DNA from: an uncultured Opitutia bacterium
GTDB taxonomy: Bacteria; Verrucomicrobiota; Verrucomicrobiia; Opitutales; Opitutaceae
NCBI GenBank assembly: GCA_903881475.1
Contig: CAIRTK010000001.1
Coordinates: 20,087 to 84,086 of the forward strand
DNA length: 64,000 bases
Direction: 5' to 3'
The notes beneath the pieces were generated by a model, which saw only the letters and a program-made list of their open reading frames with translations, had not been told where the DNA came from and searched no databases. The position numbers were made by a program, and so were the translations under genes. Shown here one piece after another: positions 23,889 to 33,024 of the stretch (position 1 is the first letter of the stretch; each line of letters starts with the position of its first letter).

Positions 23889-26256
23889 TAGCCTCGCTCG
23901 CGGGCGGCTGCTCGACGGGGTACGCGACGCGGGCGTGCAGCATGTTCAGCAGCGTGAACTGGAAGCTGTTCTTGATCTTGGCGAGTTCCTCAAAGGTGAG
24001 CGGCGCCTCGTCGAGCTGGCCCTCGGCGATGCGGTCGCGGAAGATCCGGTCGAGCAGCGGGGCGAGTTGGCCGGCCGTGATGGACCGCAGGGAGCGCGTG
24101 GCGGCCTCCGTGCCGTCGGCGAGCGAGATGATCGCGCTTTCCTTGAACTGCGGCCGGGGGCCGTCGTAGCGGTAAACCTGCTCGGGGACGGTGCTGATGA
24201 GATGACCGAGCGGACTTTCGCTGTCCTTCACCCCCGCGAGGCTGGCGAAGGGCGCGCGCGAGGCGGCGACGGCGCGGTCGTAGAAGTACCGCACGAGCGT
24301 GGTGCCATGGTGCTGCTGGATCACGTCGATGACGGCGCGGGGCAGGCGGTGGCGGCGGGCGAGCTCCACGCCGGCGGTGACGTGGTGCTTGATGATGCGG
24401 GCGGATTCCGCGGGGGGGAGCGAGTCGTGGGGATTGACGCGGTCGCGCTGGTTCTCGGTGAAGTAGCCGGCGTTGGGGGTCTTGCCGATGTCGTGGAAGA
24501 GGGCGCAGACCCGGGCGAGGAGCGGGTTGGCGCCGATGGCGTTGGCGGCGTTTTCGGCCAGCTGGGCGACGACGAGCGAGTGGTGGTAGGTGCCGGGCGC
24601 CTCGAGCTGCATGAGGCGGAGGAGCGGGTGGTTGTAATCGGTGAGTTCGAGGAGCGTGATGTCGGTGGTGCGCTTGAAGAGCGACTCGAGGACGGGCAGC
24701 ACGCCGACGACGGCCATGCCGGTGAGCAGGCCGGTGGCGACGCCGGCGGTCATCTGGCGGACCAGGGTCGCGAGCGGCACCTGGTCGGCGAAGCCGATGG
24801 GCAGCGCGAAGAGTGCCAGCGTGAGGCCGCCGGCGGCGGCGGCGCGGACGACCCGCCCGCGCTTGTGCACCTCGCGGCAGCCAAAGATGGCCACGAGCGA
24901 GGCGAGGAAGGTGAGCACGATCAGGTCGAGCCGGTTGCCGTAGATGACGCCGGTGAAGATCGAGATCAGCAGCGCCATGAAGATGGCCGAGCCGGCGTCG
25001 ATGAGGATGGCGACGATCAGCGGCGCGAGCGCGGTCGGCGCGACGTAGGGGAGGGTCGAAGCCCACGAGCCGTCATGGATGAAGAAGTCCGCGCCGCCGA
25101 GGGAGTAGACGAGGCGGACGAGCGCGAGATTGACGATGACAACGAGGGCGAGGAGGCCGAGCCGGCCGTTGCTCTGGAGGGTTTCGCGGTCCTCCAGGCG
25201 GATGTAGATGACGCTGGCGATGACCATCGCGAGCACCAGGAGGATGCGGCCGAAAAGCGTGAGGTTCTCGCTGAATTCGGAGTCGGTGTGCTCGCGGACG
25301 AAGCGGCGGTAGGCCATGAGCATTTCATACTGCTCGGGTGCGACCCGCTCGCCGGGCTCGATGATGGTCTGGCCGCGGGCCACGCTGACCATGACCGGCT
25401 TGATCTGGCTCCCGGTCTCGGCCTCGCGCTGCCGGGTGGCTTCGCGGTCAAATACCAGGTTCGGCGCGAGGCCGACCCGGAAAAGGCGGAAAAGGGCCAG
25501 GGAGGCCGGACGCGGGAGGCCCTCGACGGCGAGGTTCACGCGCAGGAAGGTCATCGCGTCCTCCAGCGATTGCACGGAATGGACCGCCACCCCGCCGTTG
25601 GGGCGGGCGATCTGGAAAACCAGCACGCTGTCGGGGCTGGCGCTGCCGAGGCCGTCGTCATGGACCCCCTCGTTGGCGAGATCGCGCAGGGCGGAGAGCC
25701 CGTTCTCAAACAGGGCGGCGCGCTGCTTGGCGTCGCCGGCGGCAAGGACCGCGGCGACGTCCTCGACGGTGGCGTGATAGGGACCGCGGGCGTTGAAGGC
25801 GTCAACGACTCCGGCGAGGTCGGCGCGGCTGTTGCCGAGCAGCGAAACGTTGCCCGGGTGGGTGCGCTCGAAGGCCTCCAGCTGCACGAGCAGGTCGTGC
25901 GCGGCGGCCTCGAACCGCTGAAACGGCTCGGGATCGAGCCGGTAAACCGGCGGGACCCGGGTGGCCATCTGCTCGCGCAGTGCGGCGGTCTTCTCGCCGC
26001 TTTCGTAGGTGAAGGCGGTGCGGGCGACGACGCGCACCGTCGCGAGCTGGTTGGGGAGGACCGGGACGTTGAGCGTGGTCAGGCCGGCGGAGCTGATGAG
26101 CACGATCGCGGTGACCGTGGCGAAGAAGATGAGCATCGCGACCGCGCGGCTCCGGTCGAAGAACTCCCGCGTGGCCGAGTGGGCCGGCACCGGCCGTCCC
26201 GCCCGGCGGGCGTTGAGGCCGCCGACGAGGAGCTTGAGCTGGTTGCGAACGGACAT
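23881..26256 (-). CDS. 7TM-HD phosphodiesterase (PgpH-like, probable cyclic-di-AMP hydrolase)
   Basis: A 791-residue membrane protein with the 7TMR-HDED plan. An N-terminal TM helix (~38-60) is followed by a ~280-residue extracytoplasmic domain, then seven TM helices (~335-530), then a cytoplasmic HD domain. The HD part shows YHHSLVVAQLAE, ALFHDIGKT (~585, metal-binding His-Asp), NPHDSLPPAES, IKHHVTAGVE and VIQQHHGTT, the full set of metal ligands. In Listeria, PgpH of this type degrades cyclic-di-AMP. No diadenylate cyclase is in the window. Downstream ybeY overlaps it, and a PhoH-family gene lies upstream; YbeY, PhoH and the HD protein are neighbours in many bacteria. Confidence 0.9.
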   Translation of the reverse strand: MSVRNQLKLLVGGLNARRAGRPVPAHSATREFFDRSRAVAMLIFFATVTAIVLISSAGLTTLNVPVLPNQLATVRVVARTAFTYESGEKTAALREQMATRVPPVYRLDPEPFQRFEAAAHDLLVQLEAFERTHPGNVSLLGNSRADLAGVVDAFNARGPYHATVEDVAAVLAAGDAKQRAALFENGLSALRDLANEGVHDDGLGSASPDSVLVFQIARPNGGVAVHSVQSLEDAMTFLRVNLAVEGLPRPASLALFRLFRVGLAPNLVFDREATRQREAETGSQIKPVMVSVARGQTIIEPGERVAPEQYEMLMAYRRFVREHTDSEFSENLTLFGRILLVLAMVIASVIYIRLEDRETLQSNGRLGLLALVVIVNLALVRLVYSLGGADFFIHDGSWASTLPYVAPTALAPLIVAILIDAGSAIFMALLISIFTGVIYGNRLDLIVLTFLASLVAIFGCREVHKRGRVVRAAAAGGLTLALFALPIGFADQVPLATLVRQMTAGVATGLLTGMAVVGVLPVLESLFKRTTDITLLELTDYNHPLLRLMQLEAPGTYHHSLVVAQLAENAANAIGANPLLARVCALFHDIGKTPNAGYFTENQRDRVNPHDSLPPAESARIIKHHVTAGVELARRHRLPRAVIDVIQQHHGTTLVRYFYDRAVAASRAPFASLAGVKDSESPLGHLISTVPEQVYRYDGPRPQFKESAIISLADGTEAATRSLRSITAGQLAPLLDRIFRDRIAEGQLDEAPLTFEELAKIKNSFQFTLLNMLHARVAYPVEQPPASEANA

Positions 26257-26321
26257 GGTGCGGAAAATTCGAAGGAAGAAATACGAAATTCGAAATTGGA
26301 GTTTCGGGTCGGCGAAGCGGA

Positions 26322-27377
26322 CTAGGCTTTTCCGGCGGTGCCGTTTTCCTGGTGCATCGGATTCCGGTAGGCCTCGTAGGCGTCGATGATGCGGCCGACG
26401 AGCGGATGGCGGACGACGTCGGCGCCGCTGAAGGTATGGAAGTCGATGCCGGGGATGTCGGCGAGGATGTGGCGGACCTCGAGCAGGCCGCTTTGCTTGG
26501 CGCGCGGCAGGTCGATCTGGGTGATGTCGCCGGTCACGACCATGCGCGAATCCTCGCCGAGCCGCGTGAGAAACATCATCATCTGCTCGGGCGTGGTGTT
26601 CTGGGCCTCGTCCAGGATGATGAACGACCGCGAGAGCGTGCGGCCGCGCATGTAGGCGAGCGGGGCGATCTCGATGATGCCCTTCTCGGTCAGCCGGGCG
26701 GTGTCCTCGGGGTCGAGCATGTCGCCGAGGGCGTCATAGAGCGGGCGGAGGTAGGGGAGGATTTTCTCCCGGAGGTCGCCGGGGAGAAAGCCGAGGGTCT
26801 CGCCGGCCTCGACCGCGGGACGGGTAAGGATGATGCGCTCGACCTCGTTGCGCAGGAGCGCGGACACGGCGGCGGCCATGGCGAGGTACGTCTTGCCGGT
26901 GCCGGCGGGACCGATGCCGAAGACGACGGGGTGCGCCAGCATCGACTGCAGGTAGAGTTTCTGGCCGAGGGTTTTCGGGACGATGCTCTTGCGGTTGGTG
27001 GCGATCACCAGGGGCTCGTCGATCAGCGCGCGCATCTGCTCGCCCTCGCCCCGGGCGAAACCGTCCGTGATGCGGTGAAAATCAGGCGTGCGGATCGTCA
27101 TGCCCTGGCCGCGGGCCTCGTTCAGGAAATGGAACAGCGCCTCGGTGCGCCGGATGGGTTCGGCGGCGGACGAGGCGGTGGCGCCGGCGGGCGGCTCGAT
27201 CTTGAGCCAGTCCTCGCGGGTCACGAGCTTAACGCCCAGGACGCGCTCGGCGTGCGTCAGGTTCTCCTCCCGCCCCGCATAGAGCGAGTGAAGGTGGCGC
27301 GGGCTGGGGAAGTGGAGGGTCTTGCTCAATGGCGGATTTCGGATGGCGGATACCGGACAGGGCGGAGGGGCCGCCAC
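26322..27377 (-). CDS. PhoH-family ATPase (PhoH-like RNA-associated P-loop protein)
   Basis: A 351-residue protein of the PhoH group that accompanies ybeY. Walker A is GPAGTGKTYLA (~155-165), followed by LTRPAVEAGETLGFLPGD, Walker B FIILDEAQNTTPEQM and VVTGDITQIDLP, the family's sensor motif. The family is linked with RNA handling in cooperation with YbeY. Start is uncertain: GTG 27377 gives the given length, while TTG 27329 removes an N-terminus that is partly translated repeat words. The HIT gene ends 16 bp upstream, so an operon HIT-phoH-HD-ybeY is likely. Despite its name, a link to the Pho regulon is not shown here. Confidence 0.9.
   Translation of the reverse strand: MAAPPPCPVSAIRNPPLSKTLHFPSPRHLHSLYAGREENLTHAERVLGVKLVTREDWLKIEPPAGATASSAAEPIRRTEALFHFLNEARGQGMTIRTPDFHRITDGFARGEGEQMRALIDEPLVIATNRKSIVPKTLGQKLYLQSMLAHPVVFGIGPAGTGKTYLAMAAAVSALLRNEVERIILTRPAVEAGETLGFLPGDLREKILPYLRPLYDALGDMLDPEDTARLTEKGIIEIAPLAYMRGRTLSRSFIILDEAQNTTPEQMMMFLTRLGEDSRMVVTGDITQIDLPRAKQSGLLEVRHILADIPGIDFHTFSGADVVRHPLVGRIIDAYEAYRNPMHQENGTAGKA
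27330..27357. repeat. 28-bp word repeat at the start of the PhoH-family gene
   Basis: Matches 10515-10542 at 27 of 28 positions, same orientation. It covers the 5' end of the PhoH-family reading frame and separates the two candidate starts. Confidence 0.7.
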
Positions 27378-27393
27378 CTTGGAGCAGCAGTTC

Positions 27394-27942
27394 TCAAGCC
27401 GATTTGGGCCGGCGGGAGGCGGCTTTGCGGGCCCGGGATTTGGCCTTCTTCAGGTGAAGGGTGGCGGCGTCGCCGCTGAGGCGGTCCCACATGGCCCTAA
27501 GCGATTCCGGCAGGACGCGCGTATAGCCGATGACCGGCATGAAATTATTGTCGCCGTTCCAGCGCGGCACAATGTGACCGTGAAGATGGGCGATGCTGCC
27601 GCCGGCGGCGGAGCCGAGATTGAAGCCAATGTTGAAGCCGTTGGGCTTGAAGGCGGCGGCGAGCAGGCGGCGGGCCAGCGCGATCTCCTCCATCAGGTCG
27701 GCCCGCTCGGCCACGGTCAGCTCTTCCAGGTCGGTCACTTCGCGAAACGGCACGGCGAGCAGATGGCCGGGGTTGTAGGGATAGCGGTTGAGAACGAGAT
27801 ACGTGAAGGCCGAGCGGTGGATGATCAGGGCGGCGCGGTCATCGCCCAGGGCCGGCAGCTCGCTGAAAGGGCGCTTGAATTCGGCGGGATAGCGCGGGGC
27901 CTCGATGTAGGCCATGCGCCAGTAAGCGTGCAGCTGCTGCAT
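27394..27942 (-). CDS. HIT-family nucleotide hydrolase/transferase
   Basis: A 182-residue histidine-triad protein. The catalytic motif is HLHGHIVPRW (HxHxHxx, ~130-139), and NPGHLLAVPFREV (~61-73) is the second conserved HIT block. HIT proteins split nucleotide phosphoanhydride or phosphoramidate bonds; the closest pattern is the Ap4A-phosphorylase-like or Fhit/HINT group. Start ATG 27942 (MQQLHAYWRMAYI) fits the family, while the frame upstream looks non-coding. It begins the minus-strand group HIT-phoH-HD-ybeY. The basic C-terminal tail (KKAKSRARKAASRRPK) is longer than usual. Confidence 0.9.
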   Translation of the reverse strand: MQQLHAYWRMAYIEAPRYPAEFKRPFSELPALGDDRAALIIHRSAFTYLVLNRYPYNPGHLLAVPFREVTDLEELTVAERADLMEEIALARRLLAAAFKPNGFNIGFNLGSAAGGSIAHLHGHIVPRWNGDNNFMPVIGYTRVLPESLRAMWDRLSGDAATLHLKKAKSRARKAASRRPKSA

Positions 27943-28174
27943 GTTCAAAGGGCGCGCAGCAAAAAGGTCGCCCCGGGCAAAGTCAAAGCCCAGTGCGACG
28001 GCGGAGGGCGGATTTCGGGTGCCGGAGAGAAATTCAGCCGGCCGGAAGTCTGCATGGCCATGGGACCGACGCCTGTTTGGTTGACCTAAAATCCATATGG
28101 TTAAGTTTTTGTGAGAGCCGCGTAGGCTGACGGACAATGAGGGGCCTCCGCAGGACGACATTCCCCTTGCGGTT

Positions 28175-28196
28175 TGATATGACGAGCGTCATTTCA
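28175..28196. promoter_or_regulatory. Palindromic operator, probably of the TetR regulator
   Basis: TGATATGACG-AG-CGTCATTTCA: the 10-bp arms match at 9 of 10 positions, with perfect inner ATGACG/CGTCAT. It ends 9 bp before the TetR start codon (28206), the usual place for autoregulation. The divergent HIT gene is 230 bp away. Confidence 0.7.
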
Positions 28197-28205
28197 CGTT
28201 TTCCC

Positions 28206-28796
28206 ATGCGCTATCCACCCGCCCACAAGCACGCCACGCGCTGCCGCATCGTCACGGCCGCGAGCGCCGCGTTTCGGGAGCACGGGGTGGAAGGCACGGG
28301 GGTGGACGAAGTCATGCGCCGGGCAGGGCTGACGCACGGCGGGTTTTATGCGCATTTTCGCGACAAATCCGAATTGGTCGCGGAGGCGTGCGTCGAGGCC
28401 TTTGACGAGGCGGTGGTCAATCTCAGCCGCATCTCGGCCCAGCCGACCGCCGCCAAGCGCGCGCGGCTGCTCATCGACAGCTATCTGTCGGCGCACCACC
28501 GCGACAACCGCGGCTCGGGCTGCCTTGTGGTCGCCGTTGGGGCGGACATGGCGCGGCTGACGGGCTCGACCCGGGACGGCTACTCGCGCGGCTTTGTGCG
28601 TCACCTCGACCGGCTGTGCGACGCGCTGCGCCTGGCGCGCGATTCCGGCGAAAACCGCGACCGCGTGACCCAGCTCATGAGTTCGCTGGTCGGGGCGCTG
28701 ATCTTTGCCCGCGCGATGAACGATTCCGCGCGCAGCGATGCGCTGCTGGCCTCCTCGCGCCGCATGCTCCGGAAAACCTTCGCCTCCTCCCCATGA
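28206..28796 (+). CDS. TetR/AcrR-family transcriptional regulator
   Basis: A 196-residue regulator. The N-terminal helix-turn-helix runs from IVTAASAAFREHGVEG to DEVMRRAGLTHGGFYAHFRDK (~14-55), the classic TetR pattern ending in the LTHGGFYAHF recognition helix. The C-terminal ligand domain includes a GSGCLVVAVG segment seen in AcrR-like proteins. Start ATG 28206 (MRYPPAHKHATRCRI) is chosen because the operator-like palindrome lies just before it; two earlier in-frame ATGs would place it inside the gene. The stop overlaps the fabF start as ATGA, so the two genes form one unit. A fatty-acid-related or hydrophobic ligand is plausible from the partner gene. Confidence 0.9.
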   Translation: MRYPPAHKHATRCRIVTAASAAFREHGVEGTGVDEVMRRAGLTHGGFYAHFRDKSELVAEACVEAFDEAVVNLSRISAQPTAAKRARLLIDSYLSAHHRDNRGSGCLVVAVGADMARLTGSTRDGYSRGFVRHLDRLCDALRLARDSGENRDRVTQLMSSLVGALIFARAMNDSARSDALLASSRRMLRKTFASSP

Positions 28797-30118
28797 ACAA
28801 CCCGCCTGCCACTCCCGCCCGTCGTGTCGTCATCACCGGCCTCGGCGCCGTCACGCCCTGCGGCAATTCCGCTGCCGAGACCTGGGCCGCGCTCATCGCC
28901 GGCCGCAGCGGCCTCGGCCGCATCACGCGGTTCGATCCCACAGGCTGCTCCGCGCAGATCGCCGGAGAGGTGAAGAACTTCGATCCTGCCCGGGCGCTGC
29001 CCGCGGTGCTGCATCCGCGCGGGCCGGCGGCCGAGCCACTGGCGCAGTCGATGACGCAAAAGGACGTGAAGAAATTCGGCCGATTCACCCACCTCGGCGC
29101 GGCCGCTGCGGTCGAGGCCTACGCCGATTCCGGGCTCGATGCGCACCGCGCGGCCCTGAACTCCGACCGGATGGGCGTGAACCTTGGGGTCGGCCTGGGC
29201 GGCCTGCCCGAGATGGAGGCGATGCACGACACCTGGAAGGCGGGCGGCTACCGGAAAATCTCGCCCTTCTTCATCATCCAGATCGCGCCCAACCTGCTCG
29301 CCGGGCAGGTGAGCCTGCTGCTCGATTTCCGCGGACCGAACATGAGCGTGGCCTCGGCCTGCGCCACGAGCGGCCACTCGATCGGCGAGGCCGCGGCGGC
29401 CATTGCGCGGGGCGATGTCGACGTGATGATCGCGGGAGGCGCCGAGTCCACCGTGACGCCGCTGGCCATCGGGGCCTTCGCGCAGATGCGGGCCCTCTCG
29501 ACGCGCAACGACGCGCCCGAGCGGGCCTCGCGGCCCTACGACAAGGACCGGGACGGGTTCGTGCTCGCGGAGGGCTCGGTGGTCTTTGTGCTCGAGGAAT
29601 ACGGGCAGGCAGTGCAGCGCGGGGCGCGCATCTATGCCGAGGTGCGCGGCTACGGCGCGTCGGCCGATGCGTATCATCTTTCCTCGCTGGCGCCTGGCGC
29701 CGAGGGCTCGGCCCGGGCGATGCGCGCCGCACTCGCCCGCTCGGGTCTGGCGCCGACGGACATCGACTATGTGTCCGCCCACGCGACCTCCACCCCCGGC
29801 GGTGACGGCGAGGAAGCGGCGGCGATCGCGGCGGTGTTTGCCGACAACAAGGCGGGCCTGAACGTGAGCGGCGTGAAATCGATGACGGGCCACCTGCTCG
29901 GCGGTGCGGGGGCGATGGGACTGTTCGCCGGGGTGCTGGCGATCCGCGACGGCATCGTGCCGCCGACGATCAATCTCGAGAATGTCGACCCCGAGTGCGC
30001 GGCGACCGGCCTGAACTTCACGCCGAACGTGGCGGTGAAGCGGACGGTGCGCGCGGCGCTGGCCAACAGCTTCGGTTTTGGCGGTACCAACGCGTCGCTG
30101 GTGGTCAGCCGCGTGTGA
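28793..30118 (+). CDS. fabF: 3-oxoacyl-ACP synthase II (KAS II)
   Basis: Condenses malonyl-ACP with acyl-ACP in fatty-acid elongation. The 441-residue thiolase-fold enzyme has the triad Cys190 in SACATSGHS, His330 in SAHATSTPGGD and His367 in SMTGHLLGGAG, plus Lys362 and a C-terminal NSFGFGGTNAS loop. Length is near normal; about 20 extra residues (LPAVLHPRGPAAEPLAQSM, ~69-87) lengthen the region before QKDVKKFGRF. It overlaps a TetR gene by ATGA, suggesting it is a regulated accessory KAS rather than the housekeeping one, which normally sits with acpP and fabG. It ends 15 bp from the convergent M16 gene. Confidence 0.92.
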   Translation: MNNPPATPARRVVITGLGAVTPCGNSAAETWAALIAGRSGLGRITRFDPTGCSAQIAGEVKNFDPARALPAVLHPRGPAAEPLAQSMTQKDVKKFGRFTHLGAAAAVEAYADSGLDAHRAALNSDRMGVNLGVGLGGLPEMEAMHDTWKAGGYRKISPFFIIQIAPNLLAGQVSLLLDFRGPNMSVASACATSGHSIGEAAAAIARGDVDVMIAGGAESTVTPLAIGAFAQMRALSTRNDAPERASRPYDKDRDGFVLAEGSVVFVLEEYGQAVQRGARIYAEVRGYGASADAYHLSSLAPGAEGSARAMRAALARSGLAPTDIDYVSAHATSTPGGDGEEAAAIAAVFADNKAGLNVSGVKSMTGHLLGGAGAMGLFAGVLAIRDGIVPPTINLENVDPECAATGLNFTPNVAVKRTVRAALANSFGFGGTNASLVVSRV

Positions 30119-30133
30119 CCCGAAGGGGCCCGA

Positions 30134-32968
30134 TCATTTCCGGCCCCAGAAGTGGTCGGAGCCCGGCTCGGCCACGAAGAGGAAGCCGCGCTCCGGGTCG
30201 AGGTAGCGGCGGGCGAGGGCCTCGAGTTCGGGGCGGGTGATGGCGGCGGTGTCGGCCGCGCGGTCCCGGGCGGCGGCGAGGCGGTAGGGGCGGAGCTGGG
30301 CATCGCCGAGCACGGTGTGGCACCAGTAGCCGTTGCTGCGCAGATCCTCCTCGCGCGCGGTGAGGAACGGCCGCTTGGCGCGCTCAAACACGTCGTCATC
30401 GATCCCGTGGGCGAGCATGGCTTCCAGTTCGCGCCGGATGATGCGGGCGGCATGCGGACCCTCGGCGAAGGCGACATCGGCGCGCAGGCTGAAGTAGCTG
30501 AAGTCGGGCCAGCCGTCATACTGGACAAAGTCGGCGGACGGCGTGTAGGTCGCCCCGAGTTCCTGGCGGAGGCGGAGGTTGAGCAGTTCCCCGAGCACGG
30601 CGGCGAGCAGCCGGCAGCGCCGTTCCTGGTGCACGTCGGCGAGGTCCTTCACCGGCCAGTACCAGCCGAGCGCCACCTGCCGGATGCTGGTGGGAAGATC
30701 GTAGATGAAGGGCTTCGGCGGCGCCGAGACGAACCGGATCGGCTCCGCGAGTGACGGCACCGCGTACGGTTCGCGGGAGGGAAGCGCCCCCAGGGTCTCG
30801 CCGACGGCGGCCGCGGTTTCCGCCCAAGTCGTGTCGCCGACCACGCTCAGTTCAATCGCGCCGTGTTTGAACTGGGGCTTAAGCCAGTGTGCGAGTTCGG
30901 GAAAAATGCGGGCATAGGCCTCGTCTGGCGCGGCGAGGCCGACGAGGGAATTGAAGCCGGTCATCACCCGCTCGACATTCTGCGAGAGAGGGCCGCTGGC
31001 GGCAGCGTTGAGGGAACTGTACAGCGAGCCGAGGGCGGCGCGGGTGTCGGTCATGGCCTCGGGACGGAAGGCGGGGTCGGTCAGGTAGGCCGTGATCACC
31101 CGCAGCGCGAGCGGCAGCTCGCGCCGGGTGCAATGCGCCGTGAAGCAGCAGGCGTCGGGCTCGATGCTGAAGCCCACGCTGAGCAGGTGACGGGCGAGCA
31201 CCTGGTCGAGTTCCTCGGTGGTGTGCCGGCCGATCCCGCTGCCGATGAGCCCGTAGTTGGCGAGCAGGTCCAGCCCGGGCTCCGTGTCCGGCTGGCTGAG
31301 CTTGCCGGTGCCGACGCGCACGCTGACCTCGACCATGTCGGCCTCGAACTTCGTCGGCTTGAAGTTGAGCTTCACGCCGTTGGTGAACTCGCTCAGATGG
31401 GCGTCAATGTCCCCGAGATAGGAGTCGCGCACCAGGGTTCCGGCCGGGCCGAACGTGGTGTAGGCAAACTCGATGGCCGGCTGGTTGTCGGGCGGATGGA
31501 CGGCGACCTGCCGGCTGGCGTTGAGCGTGGCGCCGACCTGCCCGGCCGTGGCGGTAAACTTGGAGTTGGCCGCGATGAGCACATGCAGGGCGTCGGCCGT
31601 CCACGCGCGGCGAAAGGCCCGGAGGCAATCCTCGGGCGTGGCCGCTTCCAAATCCGCGGCGAGATCGTGCTGCCACGCAGCCGGCGTGGCGAGGGCGCCA
31701 CCGTAGAGCAGGTAGCTCTCGGCCTGGGCCGCGAGCCATTCCGAGCGGCGGGTGGGGGCGGACCGCACGGCCTCCTCATAGTCATTGGCCAGCCTGGTCT
31801 TCGCCAGCCGGAGCTCGTCCGCGGTGAAGCCCAGCAGGTAGGCGCGCCGGTGCTCCTGCTCGAGCTCCGCCGCCACCCGGGCCCATTGGTCGGTCTGGCC
31901 AGCCGCGGAGAAACTCACGACCTCCCAGCCGGGCAGGTAGGTGTCCGTGGTCACGGCCGGGGAAACGAACGCGGCGTTGCGGCGGTGCGCGTCCCACTCG
32001 AGCCGCTTGGCGAACATCGCGAAGGCCAGCGACCGGTGCAGGGCCGCCACCCGGACCGCATGGGTGTCCACCGGATCGGGCCGCGGCTGCGGGTGCGTGA
32101 AGAAAATCCTGACGCCGGACAGGCCGTCGTCCGACTGGATGCCGATGGTGGGCCGGGCGGCGCGCTCCGGGACCAGGTCGGCCGGCTCGGCCCGCGCCGG
32201 GGCGCGCGCCGCGAGCGGGCCGAAGATTTCCCGCACGAGCGCCTCGATCCCGGCCGGGTCGATGTCGCCCACCACGATCACGGCCATGCGCTCGGGCCGG
32301 TACCACGCGTCGTAGAAGGCGACGAACTGGTCGCGGGTGAAGCTGCGGATGCAGGCCTCGAGCCCGATCGGGGCGCGCCGGCTCTGGCGCGAGGCGGGCC
32401 AGAGAAAGCGGAGGTTGGCCTCAAAGAGGCGTTCCTGGGGCGTGTTGCGCGTGTCCTGCTCGCTAAGGACCACGCCGCGCTCCCGCTCGATGTCCTCCGG
32501 CGCGAACGTGACGGCGGAGGCGTATTCCCGGAAGGCGTTCAGGCCGAAGCGCAGGGTGTCCGGGCGGACGTCGGGCAGTTCGAGGTGATAGACGGTGTAG
32601 TCGTAGGAGGTGAAGGCGGTGGAGTCGGGCCCGAGGCCGATGCCGCGCCGCTCCAGCGCGGTGGTGAGCGAGCTGTGGGGAAAGGCGGCGGTGCCGCGGA
32701 AGGCCATGTGCTCGATGAAATGCGCCAGGCCGCGCTCGCTGCCGGTTTCCTCCAGCGAGCCGGTGGCGACGAGCAGGCGCAGCGAGACCCGGCCCCGCGG
32801 CTCGGCATTCGGGCGGATGAGATAACGCAGGCCGTTCGGCAGGGTGCCGGACCGCACGGCCGGATCCAGCGGCAGGTCGCTGTGCAGCGCGCCCCAGGGC
32901 GAAGCCGAGCCGGTGGCGGCGAGCAGGCACAGCAAACCTAACCGGAGGAGGCCGGCGTGTCGGGTCAT
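30134..32968 (-). CDS. Periplasmic M16 zinc peptidase, copy 1
   Basis: A 944-residue two-module M16 (insulinase/pitrilysin) peptidase. A signal peptide is at ~1-22 (LLCLLAATGSAS). The inverted zinc motif HFIEH (His83, Glu86, His87) and the third ligand Glu163 in ERERGVV are present in the N-terminal module. A second M16 pair of modules without the zinc motif fills the C-terminal half, with the RKRxY-like region near the end. M16 family members degrade oligopeptides in the periplasm. The paralogue at 33025 is 56 bp upstream on the same strand. Confidence 0.9.
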   Translation of the reverse strand: MTRHAGLLRLGLLCLLAATGSASPWGALHSDLPLDPAVRSGTLPNGLRYLIRPNAEPRGRVSLRLLVATGSLEETGSERGLAHFIEHMAFRGTAAFPHSSLTTALERRGIGLGPDSTAFTSYDYTVYHLELPDVRPDTLRFGLNAFREYASAVTFAPEDIERERGVVLSEQDTRNTPQERLFEANLRFLWPASRQSRRAPIGLEACIRSFTRDQFVAFYDAWYRPERMAVIVVGDIDPAGIEALVREIFGPLAARAPARAEPADLVPERAARPTIGIQSDDGLSGVRIFFTHPQPRPDPVDTHAVRVAALHRSLAFAMFAKRLEWDAHRRNAAFVSPAVTTDTYLPGWEVVSFSAAGQTDQWARVAAELEQEHRRAYLLGFTADELRLAKTRLANDYEEAVRSAPTRRSEWLAAQAESYLLYGGALATPAAWQHDLAADLEAATPEDCLRAFRRAWTADALHVLIAANSKFTATAGQVGATLNASRQVAVHPPDNQPAIEFAYTTFGPAGTLVRDSYLGDIDAHLSEFTNGVKLNFKPTKFEADMVEVSVRVGTGKLSQPDTEPGLDLLANYGLIGSGIGRHTTEELDQVLARHLLSVGFSIEPDACCFTAHCTRRELPLALRVITAYLTDPAFRPEAMTDTRAALGSLYSSLNAAASGPLSQNVERVMTGFNSLVGLAAPDEAYARIFPELAHWLKPQFKHGAIELSVVGDTTWAETAAAVGETLGALPSREPYAVPSLAEPIRFVSAPPKPFIYDLPTSIRQVALGWYWPVKDLADVHQERRCRLLAAVLGELLNLRLRQELGATYTPSADFVQYDGWPDFSYFSLRADVAFAEGPHAARIIRRELEAMLAHGIDDDVFERAKRPFLTAREEDLRSNGYWCHTVLGDAQLRPYRLAAARDRAADTAAITRPELEALARRYLDPERGFLFVAEPGSDHFWGRK

Positions 32969-33024
32969 GCCGGCTACGATTTAGCGGCCGGCCGCGCTGT
33001 CACGCGGAAAGATGCGCCGCCACC

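Noticed and set aside
23833..26325. An 830-codon open frame on the plus strand, antisense to the HD phosphodiesterase
   Set aside because: Its translation is Glu/Asp/Gly-rich without any domain, while the minus strand has a complete 7TM-HD protein. High GC content removes stops from the antisense frame.
30863..32941. A 692-codon plus-strand frame antisense to M16 copy 1
   Set aside because: Same reason: no domain, composition of an antisense shadow, real gene on the other strand.
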